The notes under the pieces were generated by a model that saw only the letters and a list, made by a program, of their open reading frames with translations, was not told where the DNA came from and made no database searches. DNA of 64,000 bases, taken from assembly GCF_003417065.2 (NCBI RefSeq), contig NZ_QVLT01000028.1, positions 1 through 64,000 on the forward strand. The letters run 5' to 3'. This DNA comes from Hymenobacter lapidiphilus (GTDB lineage: Bacteria > Bacteroidota > Bacteroidia > Cytophagales > Hymenobacteraceae). Within the stretch, counting starts at the first letter, position 1; every line of letters begins with the position of its first letter. Positions 57,015 through 64,000 of this stretch are shown one piece after another. A program made the position numbers and the translations under genes.

Positions 57015-57150
57015 GGGTTGCCGAAGTGAAGCAGTGAGGGAAAACGGGAATGAGAAAGTAAAAGTAGCCCGATTTGCTTACGCCTGAGCGCAGGCTGCGT
57101 AAGCAACGGGGCCCGGCCACATCATCGCGCCCGGCGCCATTCATACGCCT

Positions 57151-57990
57151 ATGTTATTGCCTTTATCCGGGCGTTTCCCCGAAGTCCACGGCCACCGCGG
57201 CTGTCGGGGGCTACGACCCGAGAATACGTTGCCCGCTTTCCGCGAAGCCCTGCGCCTGGGCGTCGATGCCGTGGAGCTGGACGTGGTGGTTTCCGCCGAC
57301 CGGCAGGTGGTGGTTTCGCATGAGCCCTGGATGTCGGCCAGCATCTGCCTGCTGCCTTCGGGCGCGCCCATCGGGCCCGCCGAGGCCCGGCAGCACAACC
57401 TCTACCAGCTGCCCTATGCCCGCATCAGAGAGTACGACTGCGGCCGCACGCGCCACCCCAATTTTCCGGAGCAACAGCCTGCGCCCGCCGCCAAGCCGCT
57501 GCTGCGTGAAGTGGTAGCCGACCTCGAAAACCTGACCCAACAGATGGGCCGCACCCCGGTACAATACAGCGTCGAAATCAAGAGCGAGCCGGCCCACGAT
57601 GGCCTGTTTCAGCCGCCTCCCGCCGAGCTGCTGGCCCTGGTGCTGGCCGAGCTTCAGGCCCTGCAAATCCTGCCCCGCACTACGCTGCTCTGCTTCGATA
57701 AGCGCATCCTGCAACTGGCCCGCCACGCGGCACCCACGCTGCCTCTGTGCCTGCTTTTTGAAGACGAATTGCCGCTGGCCGAACACCTAGCGGCGCTGGG
57801 TTTTGCTCCGGCCGTCGTCGGCCCCAACTTCCGGCTGCTGACACCCGCACTGGCGGCCGAGTTGGCCGGGCAGCACATCCGCCTCGTGCCCTGGACTGTG
57901 AACGAGCCCGCCGACCTGCGGGCGGTACTGGCGCTGAATCCCTGGGGCATTACCACCGACTATCCCGACCGGCTGCTGGCGCTTCGTTAG
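57151..57990 (+). CDS. Glycerophosphodiester phosphodiesterase
   Basis: Hydrolyses glycerophosphodiesters to glycerol-3-phosphate and an alcohol. 279 residues of the GDPD TIM-barrel family: catalytic HGHRGCRGLRPENT (about 11-24), ELDVVVSAD (metal-binding Glu-x-Asp), second catalytic His in VVSHEPWMS, and a C-terminal VPWTVNEPADLRAVL followed by WGITTDYPDRLL. No signal peptide from this start, so cytoplasmic. Divergent from the DUF2939-like gene. Confidence 0.92.
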   Translation: MLLPLSGRFPEVHGHRGCRGLRPENTLPAFREALRLGVDAVELDVVVSADRQVVVSHEPWMSASICLLPSGAPIGPAEARQHNLYQLPYARIREYDCGRTRHPNFPEQQPAPAAKPLLREVVADLENLTQQMGRTPVQYSVEIKSEPAHDGLFQPPPAELLALVLAELQALQILPRTTLLCFDKRILQLARHAAPTLPLCLLFEDELPLAEHLAALGFAPAVVGPNFRLLTPALAAELAGQHIRLVPWTVNEPADLRAVLALNPWGITTDYPDRLLALR

Positions 57991-58220
57991 GGTTTTGTGC
58001 CGAAGCGGAGTAAAGCCACTGTATCGAAGCTGTTACAAAAACACTGTAATGTGTCGAGTGTAACTTTAATTTGTAACGCGTTACGATATGGCTTCGGAGT
58101 GTAAATGCGTGTATTTTCGTTGCATTGTATCAGTGTATCATCATAACATGTTCGTACGCTTTGGTAACGCAGAATGTATTGTACATATTTACATCTCGAA
58201 CTCCTTTACACCCTATACTT
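57991..58220. promoter_or_regulatory. AT-rich regulatory region with TGTAAC palindromes
   Basis: Between the phosphodiesterase gene and the HTH gene. It contains GTAACGCGTTAC (58073-58084, perfect 12-base palindrome) plus single TGTTACA (58031-58037) and GTGTAAC (58058-58064) sites. A similar pair of arms, TGTTACAC / GTGTAACA, lies inside the coding region at 58439-58466. These are good candidates for autoregulatory operators. Confidence 0.5.
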
Positions 58221-58619
58221 ATGCCGCACCAGGGCGAAATACTGCAGGACGCTATCAAGAACAGTGGAATATCCATTACGAGGATAGTGGACGACCTGGG
58301 TATTACACGTCCGACAATGTATCGCAAGTTCAAAGAGCGAGAACTCGATTACATCTTTGTAAAGCGAGTGGGCGAAATAATCGGACACGATTTTAGTAAC
58401 GACTTTACGTTACCGCAACAAACAGGCTTGTCGTTTGGTGTTACACAAACTTCTAGAAGTGTAACAAATATGTCCGATAACAGTGCTGTGTCCCGTTCAG
58501 CTGTTGCAGTTGGCGCGGGCTCTGATAGTTCTAAAGATCTAATGCTGCTTCAGCAGAAGTATATAGCCTTGCTGGAGGCCTATAATGAGTTACTATTGAA
58601 GGTGTACGGTCCGAAGTAG
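58221..58619 (+). CDS. Helix-turn-helix DNA-binding protein with C-terminal helix
   Basis: 132 residues from MPHQGEILQDAIKNSGISIT (32 upstream codons rejected). Residues 6-50 form an HTH: GISITRIVDDLGITRPTMYR, then KFKERELDYIFVKRVGEIIG. A Ser/Thr/Val-rich linker (about 62-100) leads to an amphipathic helix (LLQQKYIALLEAYNELLLKV) likely for dimerisation. The gene is clearly lower in G+C than its neighbours. A perfect parS site begins 9 bases after its stop. It could be a transcription regulator or a nucleoid/segregation factor; family not recognised. Confidence 0.68.
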   Translation: MPHQGEILQDAIKNSGISITRIVDDLGITRPTMYRKFKERELDYIFVKRVGEIIGHDFSNDFTLPQQTGLSFGVTQTSRSVTNMSDNSAVSRSAVAVGAGSDSSKDLMLLQQKYIALLEAYNELLLKVYGPK

Positions 58620-58627
58620 AACAGAAG

Positions 58628-58643
58628 TGTTCCACGTGAAACA
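58628..58643. promoter_or_regulatory. parS: Perfect parS site (ParB binding)
   Basis: TGTTCCACGTGAAACA matches the widely conserved chromosomal parS consensus TGTTnCACGTGnAACA at every defined position. It is intergenic, 9 bases downstream of the HTH gene. A further half-site-like TGTTTCGCC follows at 58648. Confidence 0.85.
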
Positions 58644-58852
58644 TATCTGTTTCGCCTCCTTTGCAGATCGATGATACAACGCCGGGTGAAATGCCCTGCC
58701 TGGCAAGCCAGTTGCTGAGTACAGGTATTCGCGCATCTGTTCCGGCCCAGCGTTGGCAGGTTCGCTGAGAGCGAAGAAGGGGTAACTAAGGGCTAGTGTT
58801 GTAACCTCAGGCGGACAGGGTAGGGGAGGGTCGAGTGGCGCGGTGGAAGAGC

Positions 58853-58860
58853 TAGCTTTG
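58853..58860 (+). promoter_or_regulatory. Thioesterase promoter -7 element TAGCTTTG
   Basis: Exact TAnnTTTG match 31 bases before the start codon; no clear -33 partner. Confidence 0.45.
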
Positions 58861-58891
58861 CACCACTACTGTTCGTTTAAACCGCCGGCTT

Positions 58892-59455
58892 ATGCCCCCG
58901 TTTGTACTCCCCGACTACCGCTCCGTTTCCTATTCGCGCGTCACGCTCACCGAGCTGATGATTCCCTCGTATGCCAACTTCGGCGGCAAGATTCACGGGG
59001 GCATTCTGCTCTCGCTGATGGATAAGGTTGCCTACGCCGCATCCTCCAAACATGCCGGAACCTACTGTGTAACCGTGAGCGTAGACGGGGTAAATTTCAT
59101 GCAGCCGGTGGAGGTGGGTGAGCTGGTGTCGCTGCTGGCATCGGTGAATTACGTGGGCCGCACCTCGCTGCTGGTGGGCATAAAGGTGACGGCCGAAGAT
59201 GTGCGCACCGGCCTGGTGAAACACACCAACACGAGCTACTTTACCATGGTGGCTAAAAACGAAGCCGGCCAGCCCACGCAGGTGCCCGGCCTGGAGCTGG
59301 AAACCCGCGACGACGTGCGCCGCTTCCAAGAGGCCATCAAGCGCCGGCAGTTTCAGCAGCAGTACCGTGAACAGTTCGATAATGCCCGCACCAGCCTGGC
59401 AGTAGATGACCAGATGGGTTTGCTGGATGGGGAGCGTTGCCGCGTCGTATACTAG
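58892..59455 (+). CDS. Acyl-CoA thioesterase (hotdog fold)
   Basis: 187 residues. Hotdog-fold acyl-CoA hydrolase of the YciA/BACH type: YANFGGKIHGGILLSLMDKV (active-site region with HGG and Asp), AAYASSKHAGTYCVTVSVDG-like strand, GELVSLLASVNYVGRTSLLV, and TNTSYFTMVA. The C-terminal 60 residues are a charged helix. Hydrolyses acyl-CoA to free acid and CoA; chain length unknown. Confidence 0.88.
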   Translation: MPPFVLPDYRSVSYSRVTLTELMIPSYANFGGKIHGGILLSLMDKVAYAASSKHAGTYCVTVSVDGVNFMQPVEVGELVSLLASVNYVGRTSLLVGIKVTAEDVRTGLVKHTNTSYFTMVAKNEAGQPTQVPGLELETRDDVRRFQEAIKRRQFQQQYREQFDNARTSLAVDDQMGLLDGERCRVVY

Positions 59456-59797
59456 CCGGAAAGCAGCGGCGAGTATTCGTGTCCATCGCCCACGCCTTGG
59501 ACTCGGCGCCGCTCAGCCAGACATTGCCTATGCACGTTTCTATCTGCGACTGGGCATAGTTGGTGCGCTAAGCTGGGAACGGTATGCCTGGTAGGGTGCA
59601 GGGCTTGTTCCCGCCCGCCGTTGAACATAGGTCGGCTTCGTTCGCCGGCGGGCGGAGACAAGTCCCGCACCCTACGCCGTTTTTGCGGGCCGCTTGCAAG
59701 TGAGGGAATCTATATAATATTCCGCTCTGTGACGAGGGTAAAAGCGGGTTTTCAGCAGGAGGCGCCGGGTTTGCGTTTCTTGGAGCAACCAGCAGCC
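59456..59797. other. Intergenic region between convergent genes with a family B repeat
   Basis: 342 bases without a credible gene. The only structure is the inverted repeat at 59591-59675. Confidence 0.6.
59591..59675. repeat. GC-rich inverted repeat (family B)
   Basis: 30-base arms at 59591-59620 and 59646-59675 with three mismatches; the arm begins gtagggtgcagggcttgttc. Related to 55131-55230 by the shared cccgcccgcc core and loop-proximal ttgaac / gttc. Confidence 0.82.
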
Positions 59798-60121
59798 CTA
59801 CAGAAATACGACTTCCTTGATGATGTCCTCGCCTACTTCGGCGTTGAGGTTGGCCAGCACTTTGGTCTTGGCCATTACCAGCTCGTGCTTGAGGGGTGCG
59901 GAAGACAGGCGCACGAACAGCTTGTTGTTGCTCACGTAGAGCTGCTGGGTTTTAAGGGCCACGGCCTTGCCCATCACCTTCTCCCAACTGGCCACCACCG
60001 TCACCTCGTTCAGCTTGCCCTGCAGGCGGTAAGCACGCAGCATAGACGTGATGCTGTCTTTGAGCGAGACGATGTCGGCCTTGCGGGAATTTTCGGGAGC
60101 GTAAGGTTTTTTGTAGGCCAT
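59798..60121 (-). CDS. DUF721/DciA-like protein
   Basis: 107 residues, MAYKKPYAPENSRKADIVSL. DUF721 pattern: SMLRAYRLQGKLNEVTVVAS, WEKVMGKAVALKTQQLYVSN, NKLFVRLSSAPLKHELVMAK. This domain includes DciA, a replicative helicase operator found in bacteria without DnaC; Bacteroidota are in that group. It follows recF on the same strand with a 67-base gap, and a recF-DUF721 pairing is common near origins. A helicase-loading role is likely but inferred. Confidence 0.85.
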   Translation of the reverse strand: MAYKKPYAPENSRKADIVSLKDSITSMLRAYRLQGKLNEVTVVASWEKVMGKAVALKTQQLYVSNNKLFVRLSSAPLKHELVMAKTKVLANLNAEVGEDIIKEVVFL

Positions 60122-60188
60122 TTCAGTAAGTTAACGCGCGAAGAAAGCACCCCGCTTGCTAACTCAACAAAGATACCCCACCCGCCGG

Positions 60189-61304
60189 CTACAACCGCGT
60201 CACGGTGCCGGCTTCTACCCGGAACCGGCGGATATCTTCCGACAGCTCGGCCAGCACCCGGTCGGTGCGTTCGAGGTGGGTATCGGTCAGGAAAATCTGG
60301 CCGAAGGTATGGTTGGCCACCAGCTGCATGAGCCGGGTGATACGCTTCTCGTCGAGGCGGTCGAAAATGTCGTCGAGTAGGAGCAGCGGCTTCTGGTGCT
60401 GGCGCTCGGCCAGCAGCTCGAACTGGGCTAGCTTGAGGGCAATGACGAACGACTTCTGCTGGCCCTGTGAGCCGTACCCCTTCACCGGCTTCTCATCCAT
60501 CAGGAAAGTAAAATCGTCGCGGTGGGGGCCGGTGGTGGTGCGCTGCAGCGTCAGGTCGCGACGCTCCTGCAAGCGCAGCAGCTTGCCAAAGTCGGCACCG
60601 GGCAGCTCGCTCTTATAGGTGAGCGTGACCTGCTCCTGCCCGTCGGCGAGCTGGGCGTAGTGACGCTGGAAGAGCGGCTCGAACCCAACCAGGAATTCCT
60701 GGCGGTGTTGCACCAATTGCTCGCCCAACGGGGCCAGCTGCTCATCAATCGTCAGCAGGTAGTCGCGGTCGTAGCCAGCCTGGCGGTCGGCGGCCAGCTT
60801 GAGTAAGGCGTTGCGCTGCTTGAGCAGCTGGGTGTAGCGGATGAGCAGCTCCAGGTACGCGTGGTCGAGCTGCGACATGAGGCTGTCGAAGTGCTTGCGC
60901 CGCTCCTCGCTGCCCTGCCGGATAAGGTCGGTATCGTAGGGCGAAATGAGCACCACCGGGTAACGGCCAATGTGGTCGGACACCCGCTCGTAGGCTTGCT
61001 TGTCGTGGGTGACGCTTTTCTTCTGGCCCGCCCGCAGGCTGCACTGTATCATCTCAGCCGGCGCCCCGTCGGGCCGGTCCTCGAACCGGCCGCGCACCAC
61101 AAAGAACTCTTCGCCCTGCCGGATGCTCTGGACATCGGCCTGCGTAAAGGCGCTCTTCGTCAGCGAGAGGTAGTGGATGGCGTCGAGCAGGTTGGTTTTG
61201 CCGCTACCATTGTCGCCGATGAAGCAGTTGATGTGCGGGGAAAAGGCGAGTTGGGCGTCTTCGTAATTCTTAAAGAAGAGCAGGTGAAGGTTCTCCAGAT
61301 TCAT
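60189..61304 (-). CDS. recF: DNA replication and repair protein RecF
   Basis: SMC-like ATPase that helps load RecA at gaps. 371 residues, full length. Walker A FIGDNGSGKTNLLDAIHYLS (about 27-46), signature segment KGYGSQGQQKSFVIALKLAQ (about 275-294), Walker B KPLLLLDDIFDRLDEKR (about 304-320). A 69-base gap separates it from the divergent pdhA start. recF is usually part of the dnaA-dnaN-recF-gyrB origin block in other phyla; here it is next to the DciA-like gene only. Confidence 0.97.
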   Translation of the reverse strand: MNLENLHLLFFKNYEDAQLAFSPHINCFIGDNGSGKTNLLDAIHYLSLTKSAFTQADVQSIRQGEEFFVVRGRFEDRPDGAPAEMIQCSLRAGQKKSVTHDKQAYERVSDHIGRYPVVLISPYDTDLIRQGSEERRKHFDSLMSQLDHAYLELLIRYTQLLKQRNALLKLAADRQAGYDRDYLLTIDEQLAPLGEQLVQHRQEFLVGFEPLFQRHYAQLADGQEQVTLTYKSELPGADFGKLLRLQERRDLTLQRTTTGPHRDDFTFLMDEKPVKGYGSQGQQKSFVIALKLAQFELLAERQHQKPLLLLDDIFDRLDEKRITRLMQLVANHTFGQIFLTDTHLERTDRVLAELSEDIRRFRVEAGTVTRL

Positions 61305-61373
61305 GCGCGGGGTTCGGACATTGCCATCCTTTTACGTACTTTCGCCTCCCAAACGCGAACAATCGAAACTAAG

Positions 61374-62543
61374 ATGGCGGAGACGAAAGTACAGGCTGCT
61401 ACCAAGGGTTCCAATTCGGCGAAGAAAACGTCGGCAACCAAGCCCAAAGGCAAGGCGGCGGTAGAAACGGCCGAGCAGCCCCAGAACGTGAAACCGGCCT
61501 CCAACCAAGAGGCCAAGGAAGCTACCGACGCGCCCAAGGCTTCGTCGCCGGCTACGGCCGAATATCCGAAGGAAACCTACCTGACCTGGTATGAGCAGAT
61601 GGTGCTCATGCGCAAGTTCGAGGAGAAGGCCGGTCAGCTCTACGGCCAGCAGAAGATTAAAGGCTTCTGCCACCTCTACATTGGTCAGGAGGCCTGCGTG
61701 GCTGGTGCCGTGTCGGCCCTGAAAAAGGACGACAAGTGGATCACCGCTTACCGCGACCACGCCCATCCGCTGGCCCTGGGCACCTCGCCCAACGCCATCA
61801 TGGCCGAGCTTTACGCTAAGGCCACCGGTTGCTCGAAAGGCAAGGGAGGCTCGATGCACATGTTCGATAAGGAAGTAAACTTCGTGGGCGGCCACGGCAT
61901 CGTGGGCGCCCAGGTGCCGATGGGTGCCGGCATTGCTTTCGCCGAGAAATACAACAAGACCGGCAACCTCTGCATCTGCTCGATGGGCGACGGTGCCGTG
62001 CGCCAGGGTGCCCTGCACGAGGCCTTCAACATGGCCATGCTATGGAAGCTGCCGGTCATCTTCGTAGTGGAGAACAACGGCTACGCCATGGGTACTTCGG
62101 TGCAGCGGACCTCCAACGTAACGGAGCTCTACACCATCGGCGAGGCCTACGATATGCCTTCGGAGCCAGTGAATGCCATGAACGTGGAAGAGGTGCACGA
62201 GGCCGTGGCCCGTGCCGCCGAGCGCGCCCGCGCCGGTGAAGGCCCCACATTCCTGGAGTTTAAAACCTACCGCTACAAGGGCCACTCGATGAGCGACCCG
62301 GCTAAGTACCGCACCAAGGATGAGCTGGAGGATTACCGCTCGCGCGACTCCATCGAAGCCGTGCGCCATACCATCCTCACGCACAAGATGGCCACTGAGG
62401 CCGACCTGGAAGCCATCGACGAGAAGGTGAAGGCCCAGGTGCAGGAGTCGGTGGAGTTTGCCGAGAATTCGGACTACCCGACTGCCGACGAACTGTACCA
62501 CGACGTGTACGTGCAGCAGGACTATCCATACATCCGCGACTAA
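61374..62543 (+). CDS. pdhA: Pyruvate dehydrogenase E1 component, alpha subunit
   Basis: Thiamine-diphosphate part of the pyruvate dehydrogenase complex. 389 residues from MAETKVQAATKGSNSAKK. The first 60 residues are Lys/Ala/Ser/Pro-rich and not part of the fold. The core begins ETYLTWYEQMVLMRKFEEKA; the diphosphate motif is CSMGDGAVRQGALHEAFNMA with VVENNGYAMGT, and the phosphorylation-loop-like KGHSMSDPAKYR is present. No pdhB or pdhC is adjacent; the next gene encodes a TPR protein. Confidence 0.95.
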   Translation: MAETKVQAATKGSNSAKKTSATKPKGKAAVETAEQPQNVKPASNQEAKEATDAPKASSPATAEYPKETYLTWYEQMVLMRKFEEKAGQLYGQQKIKGFCHLYIGQEACVAGAVSALKKDDKWITAYRDHAHPLALGTSPNAIMAELYAKATGCSKGKGGSMHMFDKEVNFVGGHGIVGAQVPMGAGIAFAEKYNKTGNLCICSMGDGAVRQGALHEAFNMAMLWKLPVIFVVENNGYAMGTSVQRTSNVTELYTIGEAYDMPSEPVNAMNVEEVHEAVARAAERARAGEGPTFLEFKTYRYKGHSMSDPAKYRTKDELEDYRSRDSIEAVRHTILTHKMATEADLEAIDEKVKAQVQESVEFAENSDYPTADELYHDVYVQQDYPYIRD

Positions 62544-62596
62544 GCAACCGGACGATTTTCCGGCCGCATTCAGCGGCCCCTTTTTCGAGCAACTCC

Positions 62597-63367
62597 ATGT
62601 CTAAGATTCCTTTTACGGGTAAAAGCCAGCAGGGCCGCCAGCAGCGCGTCGTCAGTACCGACCCGCTCGCCCCTGCGCAAGCCTACAACCCCGAGCACCC
62701 GCTGATGGAAGACCCCGACGCGCTGGCCATGCGTTTGGCCGAGTCGGAGGATTTCGTGCGCCGTAACAAGAACGTGCTGCTGGGCCTGCTGGCCGTAGTG
62801 GTGCTGGCTGTGGCCGGCGGTTTCGGCTACTACCTGTGGCGCAACTCGCAAAACGAGAAAGGGCAGGCCGCCATGTTTCAGGCGGTAAGCTACTGGGAGG
62901 CCGACTCGTTGCAGAAGTCACTGAAAGGCGACGGCCGCAACCTGGGCCTGGAGCGCGTAGCTTCGGAGTACGGTGGTTCGGATGCCGGCAACCTAGCCAG
63001 CTTCTACGCCGGCGTAGCTGCCCTCAAAAAGGGTGAGTACAAAGCCGCCATCGACTACCTCGAAGACTTTAGCGCCGATGACTACCTCGTGCAGGCCCGC
63101 GCTTACTCGCTGATTGGCGATGCCCACCTGGAGCTCAACCAGCCCAAGGAAGCCGCCGATTACTACAACAAAGCCGCTAACTACAACGCCAACGAGTACT
63201 TCTCGCCCGCTTACCTGCTCAAGGAAGGCACTGCCCGCGAAGTAGCCAAGGATTATGCCGGCGCCATCACGGCCTACGACAAAATCCTGACGGCCTATCC
63301 TGCCGCTACCGAAGCCAACGAGGCCAAGCAGTACAAGGCGCGCGCCGAAGGCCTGAACGGCAAGTAG
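62597..63367 (+). CDS. Membrane-anchored tetratricopeptide repeat protein
   Basis: 256 residues. An N-terminal cytoplasmic part (about 1-55), one membrane helix (about 57-77, NVLLGLLAVVVLAVAGGFGY) and a TPR region (about 85-256) with units such as AKKGEYKAAIDYLEDFSAD-like and SLIGDAHLELNQPKEAADYY. Plan and length match YfgM/CpoB-like tethered TPR proteins that assist envelope assembly. Only 53 bases after pdhA, so it may be co-transcribed. Confidence 0.82.
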   Translation: MSKIPFTGKSQQGRQQRVVSTDPLAPAQAYNPEHPLMEDPDALAMRLAESEDFVRRNKNVLLGLLAVVVLAVAGGFGYYLWRNSQNEKGQAAMFQAVSYWEADSLQKSLKGDGRNLGLERVASEYGGSDAGNLASFYAGVAALKKGEYKAAIDYLEDFSADDYLVQARAYSLIGDAHLELNQPKEAADYYNKAANYNANEYFSPAYLLKEGTAREVAKDYAGAITAYDKILTAYPAATEANEAKQYKARAEGLNGK

Positions 63368-63415
63368 GTTTCTGGGAACTGTCAGATATAATAACCTGAT
63401 TATCAGTTTGGTAAA

Positions 63416-63450
63416 AGCAAAAAGGCGGCTTTCGGGCTGCCTTTTTGCTT
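63416..63450 (+). terminator. Terminator after the TPR gene
   Basis: aagcaaaaaggcggc / gctgcctttttgctt stem (one mismatch) with a short loop and T-run. Confidence 0.85.
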
Positions 63451-63475
63451 TAAATGGGTACTCAAGCGGTGAGAC

Positions 63476-63483
63476 TATCTTTG
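63476..63483 (+). promoter_or_regulatory. ribH promoter -7 element TATCTTTG
   Basis: Exact TAnnTTTG match 128 bases before the start codon. The leader between it and ribH contains the AGCTAAC-type repeat. Confidence 0.45.
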
Positions 63484-63567
63484 TAGCCTGATCAATTCAG
63501 TCCTTCCAGCAAGGCTACAAGCATTATCAAGAGCGTAAAGCGCTTTTCGAAAGCAACTTTTTAGAAC

Positions 63568-63602
63568 AACGGCTAGCAGCTAACCGCTGACGGCTAATAG
63601 CT
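63568..63602. repeat. AGCTAAC-type repeat immediately upstream of ribH
   Basis: acggctagcagctaaccgctgacggctaatagct; nearly the same sequence occurs at 24090-24122 immediately before the DUF4175 start codon. It ends nine bases before the ribH ATG. Confidence 0.7.
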
Positions 63603-63610
63603 CAAAACAA

Positions 63611-64000
63611 ATGGCAACCTCCCTCAAAAACCTGAGCGACTACACCTCCGACCACTTCGTTGATATCTCCGAGAAGCGTTTCGGGCTGGTAGTGGCCGAG
63701 TGGAACCGAGAAATCACCGATACGCTGGCTCAGGGCGCCTACGACACCCTGCTCAAGCACGGCGCCAAGCCCGAGCATATCTTCCGCAACACCGTACCCG
63801 GTAGCTTCGAGCTGACGCTGGGGGCCCAGCTGCTGGCCCAGCACGACGAGATTGATGCCGTTATCTGCCTGGGCGTGGTGATTCAGGGTGAAACCAAGCA
63901 CGACGACTACATCTGCCACGCCGTGGCCAGCGGCATCACCAACGTGGGCCTCAAGTTCAACAAGCCGGTCATTTTTGGGCTCGTAACCACCAACACCCTG
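63611..64000 (+). CDS. ribH: 6,7-dimethyl-8-ribityllumazine synthase (3' end beyond window)
   Basis: Penultimate step of riboflavin synthesis. The first 130 codons are present and run off the right edge without a stop. Visible motifs: VVAEWNREITDTL (phosphate/substrate site near 28-40), NTVPGSFELTLGAQLLA, and VICLGVVIQGETKHDDYICH with the catalytic His. Other rib genes are not in the window. No FMN riboswitch was recognised in the leader. Confidence 0.95.
   Translation, partial: MATSLKNLSDYTSDHFVDISEKRFGLVVAEWNREITDTLAQGAYDTLLKHGAKPEHIFRNTVPGSFELTLGAQLLAQHDEIDAVICLGVVIQGETKHDDYICHAVASGITNVGLKFNKPVIFGLVTTNTL

Larger units (their letters stand above)
58620..58891. other. Intergenic region holding parS
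   Basis: 272 bases between the HTH and thioesterase genes; besides parS it has a TAGCTTTG promoter element at 58853-58860. No gene seen. Confidence 0.6.

Noticed and set aside
59456..59797. Looked for a small gene or RNA in the gap between the thioesterase and dciA-like genes
   Set aside because: Only an inverted repeat was found; short frames overlap it and lack coding character.

Overview
The window looks like chromosomal DNA from a Bacteroidota bacterium of the Cytophagales, most like Hymenobacter or a close relative. I infer this from the high G+C content, gene families typical of the group (DUF4175, a transglutaminase-like exoprotein, a royal-jelly/yellow-type lipoprotein, single-chain glycyl-tRNA synthetase, the long type of IleS), TAnnTTTG promoter elements close to start codons, few clear Shine-Dalgarno sites, and many long intergenic inverted repeats. 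No rRNA, tRNA, CRISPR array, prophage or insertion sequence was seen.

Layout. 0-7 kb: def-ruvX pair, a CtpA-type protease, a transglutaminase-like protein, homogentisate dioxygenase and a MRJP-type lipoprotein. 7-18.6 kb: mostly lineage-specific envelope, stress and hypothetical genes, including a NERD-like/coiled-coil/WG-repeat protein, a tandem family of three secreted paralogues (the middle one broken), a CsbD protein, a DprA-like SLOG protein and a DUF1206 membrane protein. 18.6-23.2 kb: an alanine dehydrogenase/saccharopine dehydrogenase-like enzyme and gcvP. 23.2-34.5 kb: a frameshifted small membrane protein, DUF4175, an RsbW-type ATPase, ybeY, an arginyltransferase-like gene, mnmG, a methyltransferase and a frameshifted Ig-like lipoprotein.

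34.8-35.3 kb is the most notable non-coding stretch: at least 13 DnaA-box-like nonamers (three perfect) in about 520 bases, ending in a 45-base tract that is almost pure A/T. It is a candidate replication origin, about 3.3 kb downstream of mnmG. A perfect ParB-binding site (parS) lies at 58.6 kb and a one-mismatch copy at 49.5 kb. A DciA-like (DUF721) gene and recF follow the parS. Together these suggest an origin-proximal segment, although dnaA, dnaN, gyrB and parAB are not in the window and gene orientation does not switch at the candidate origin.

35.5-64 kb: DUF4385, a frameshifted hypothetical, a PiT phosphate transporter with a damaged N-terminus, glyS, a DUF433/DUF5615 toxin-antitoxin pair, an RND/MMPL exporter, ileS, lspA, two oligopeptide ABC ATPases, rnr, a TonB-like protein, a polyprenyl synthetase, a rhomboid protease, a phosphodiesterase, a low-GC HTH gene beside parS, a thioesterase, dciA-like, recF, pdhA, a TPR membrane protein and the start of ribH.

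Four reading frames (about 23.3, 34.1, 36.4 and 38.3 kb) are broken by small indels. Three lie within 4.2 kb around the candidate origin and each can be restored by adding one G or C, so either real decay or assembly error is possible.
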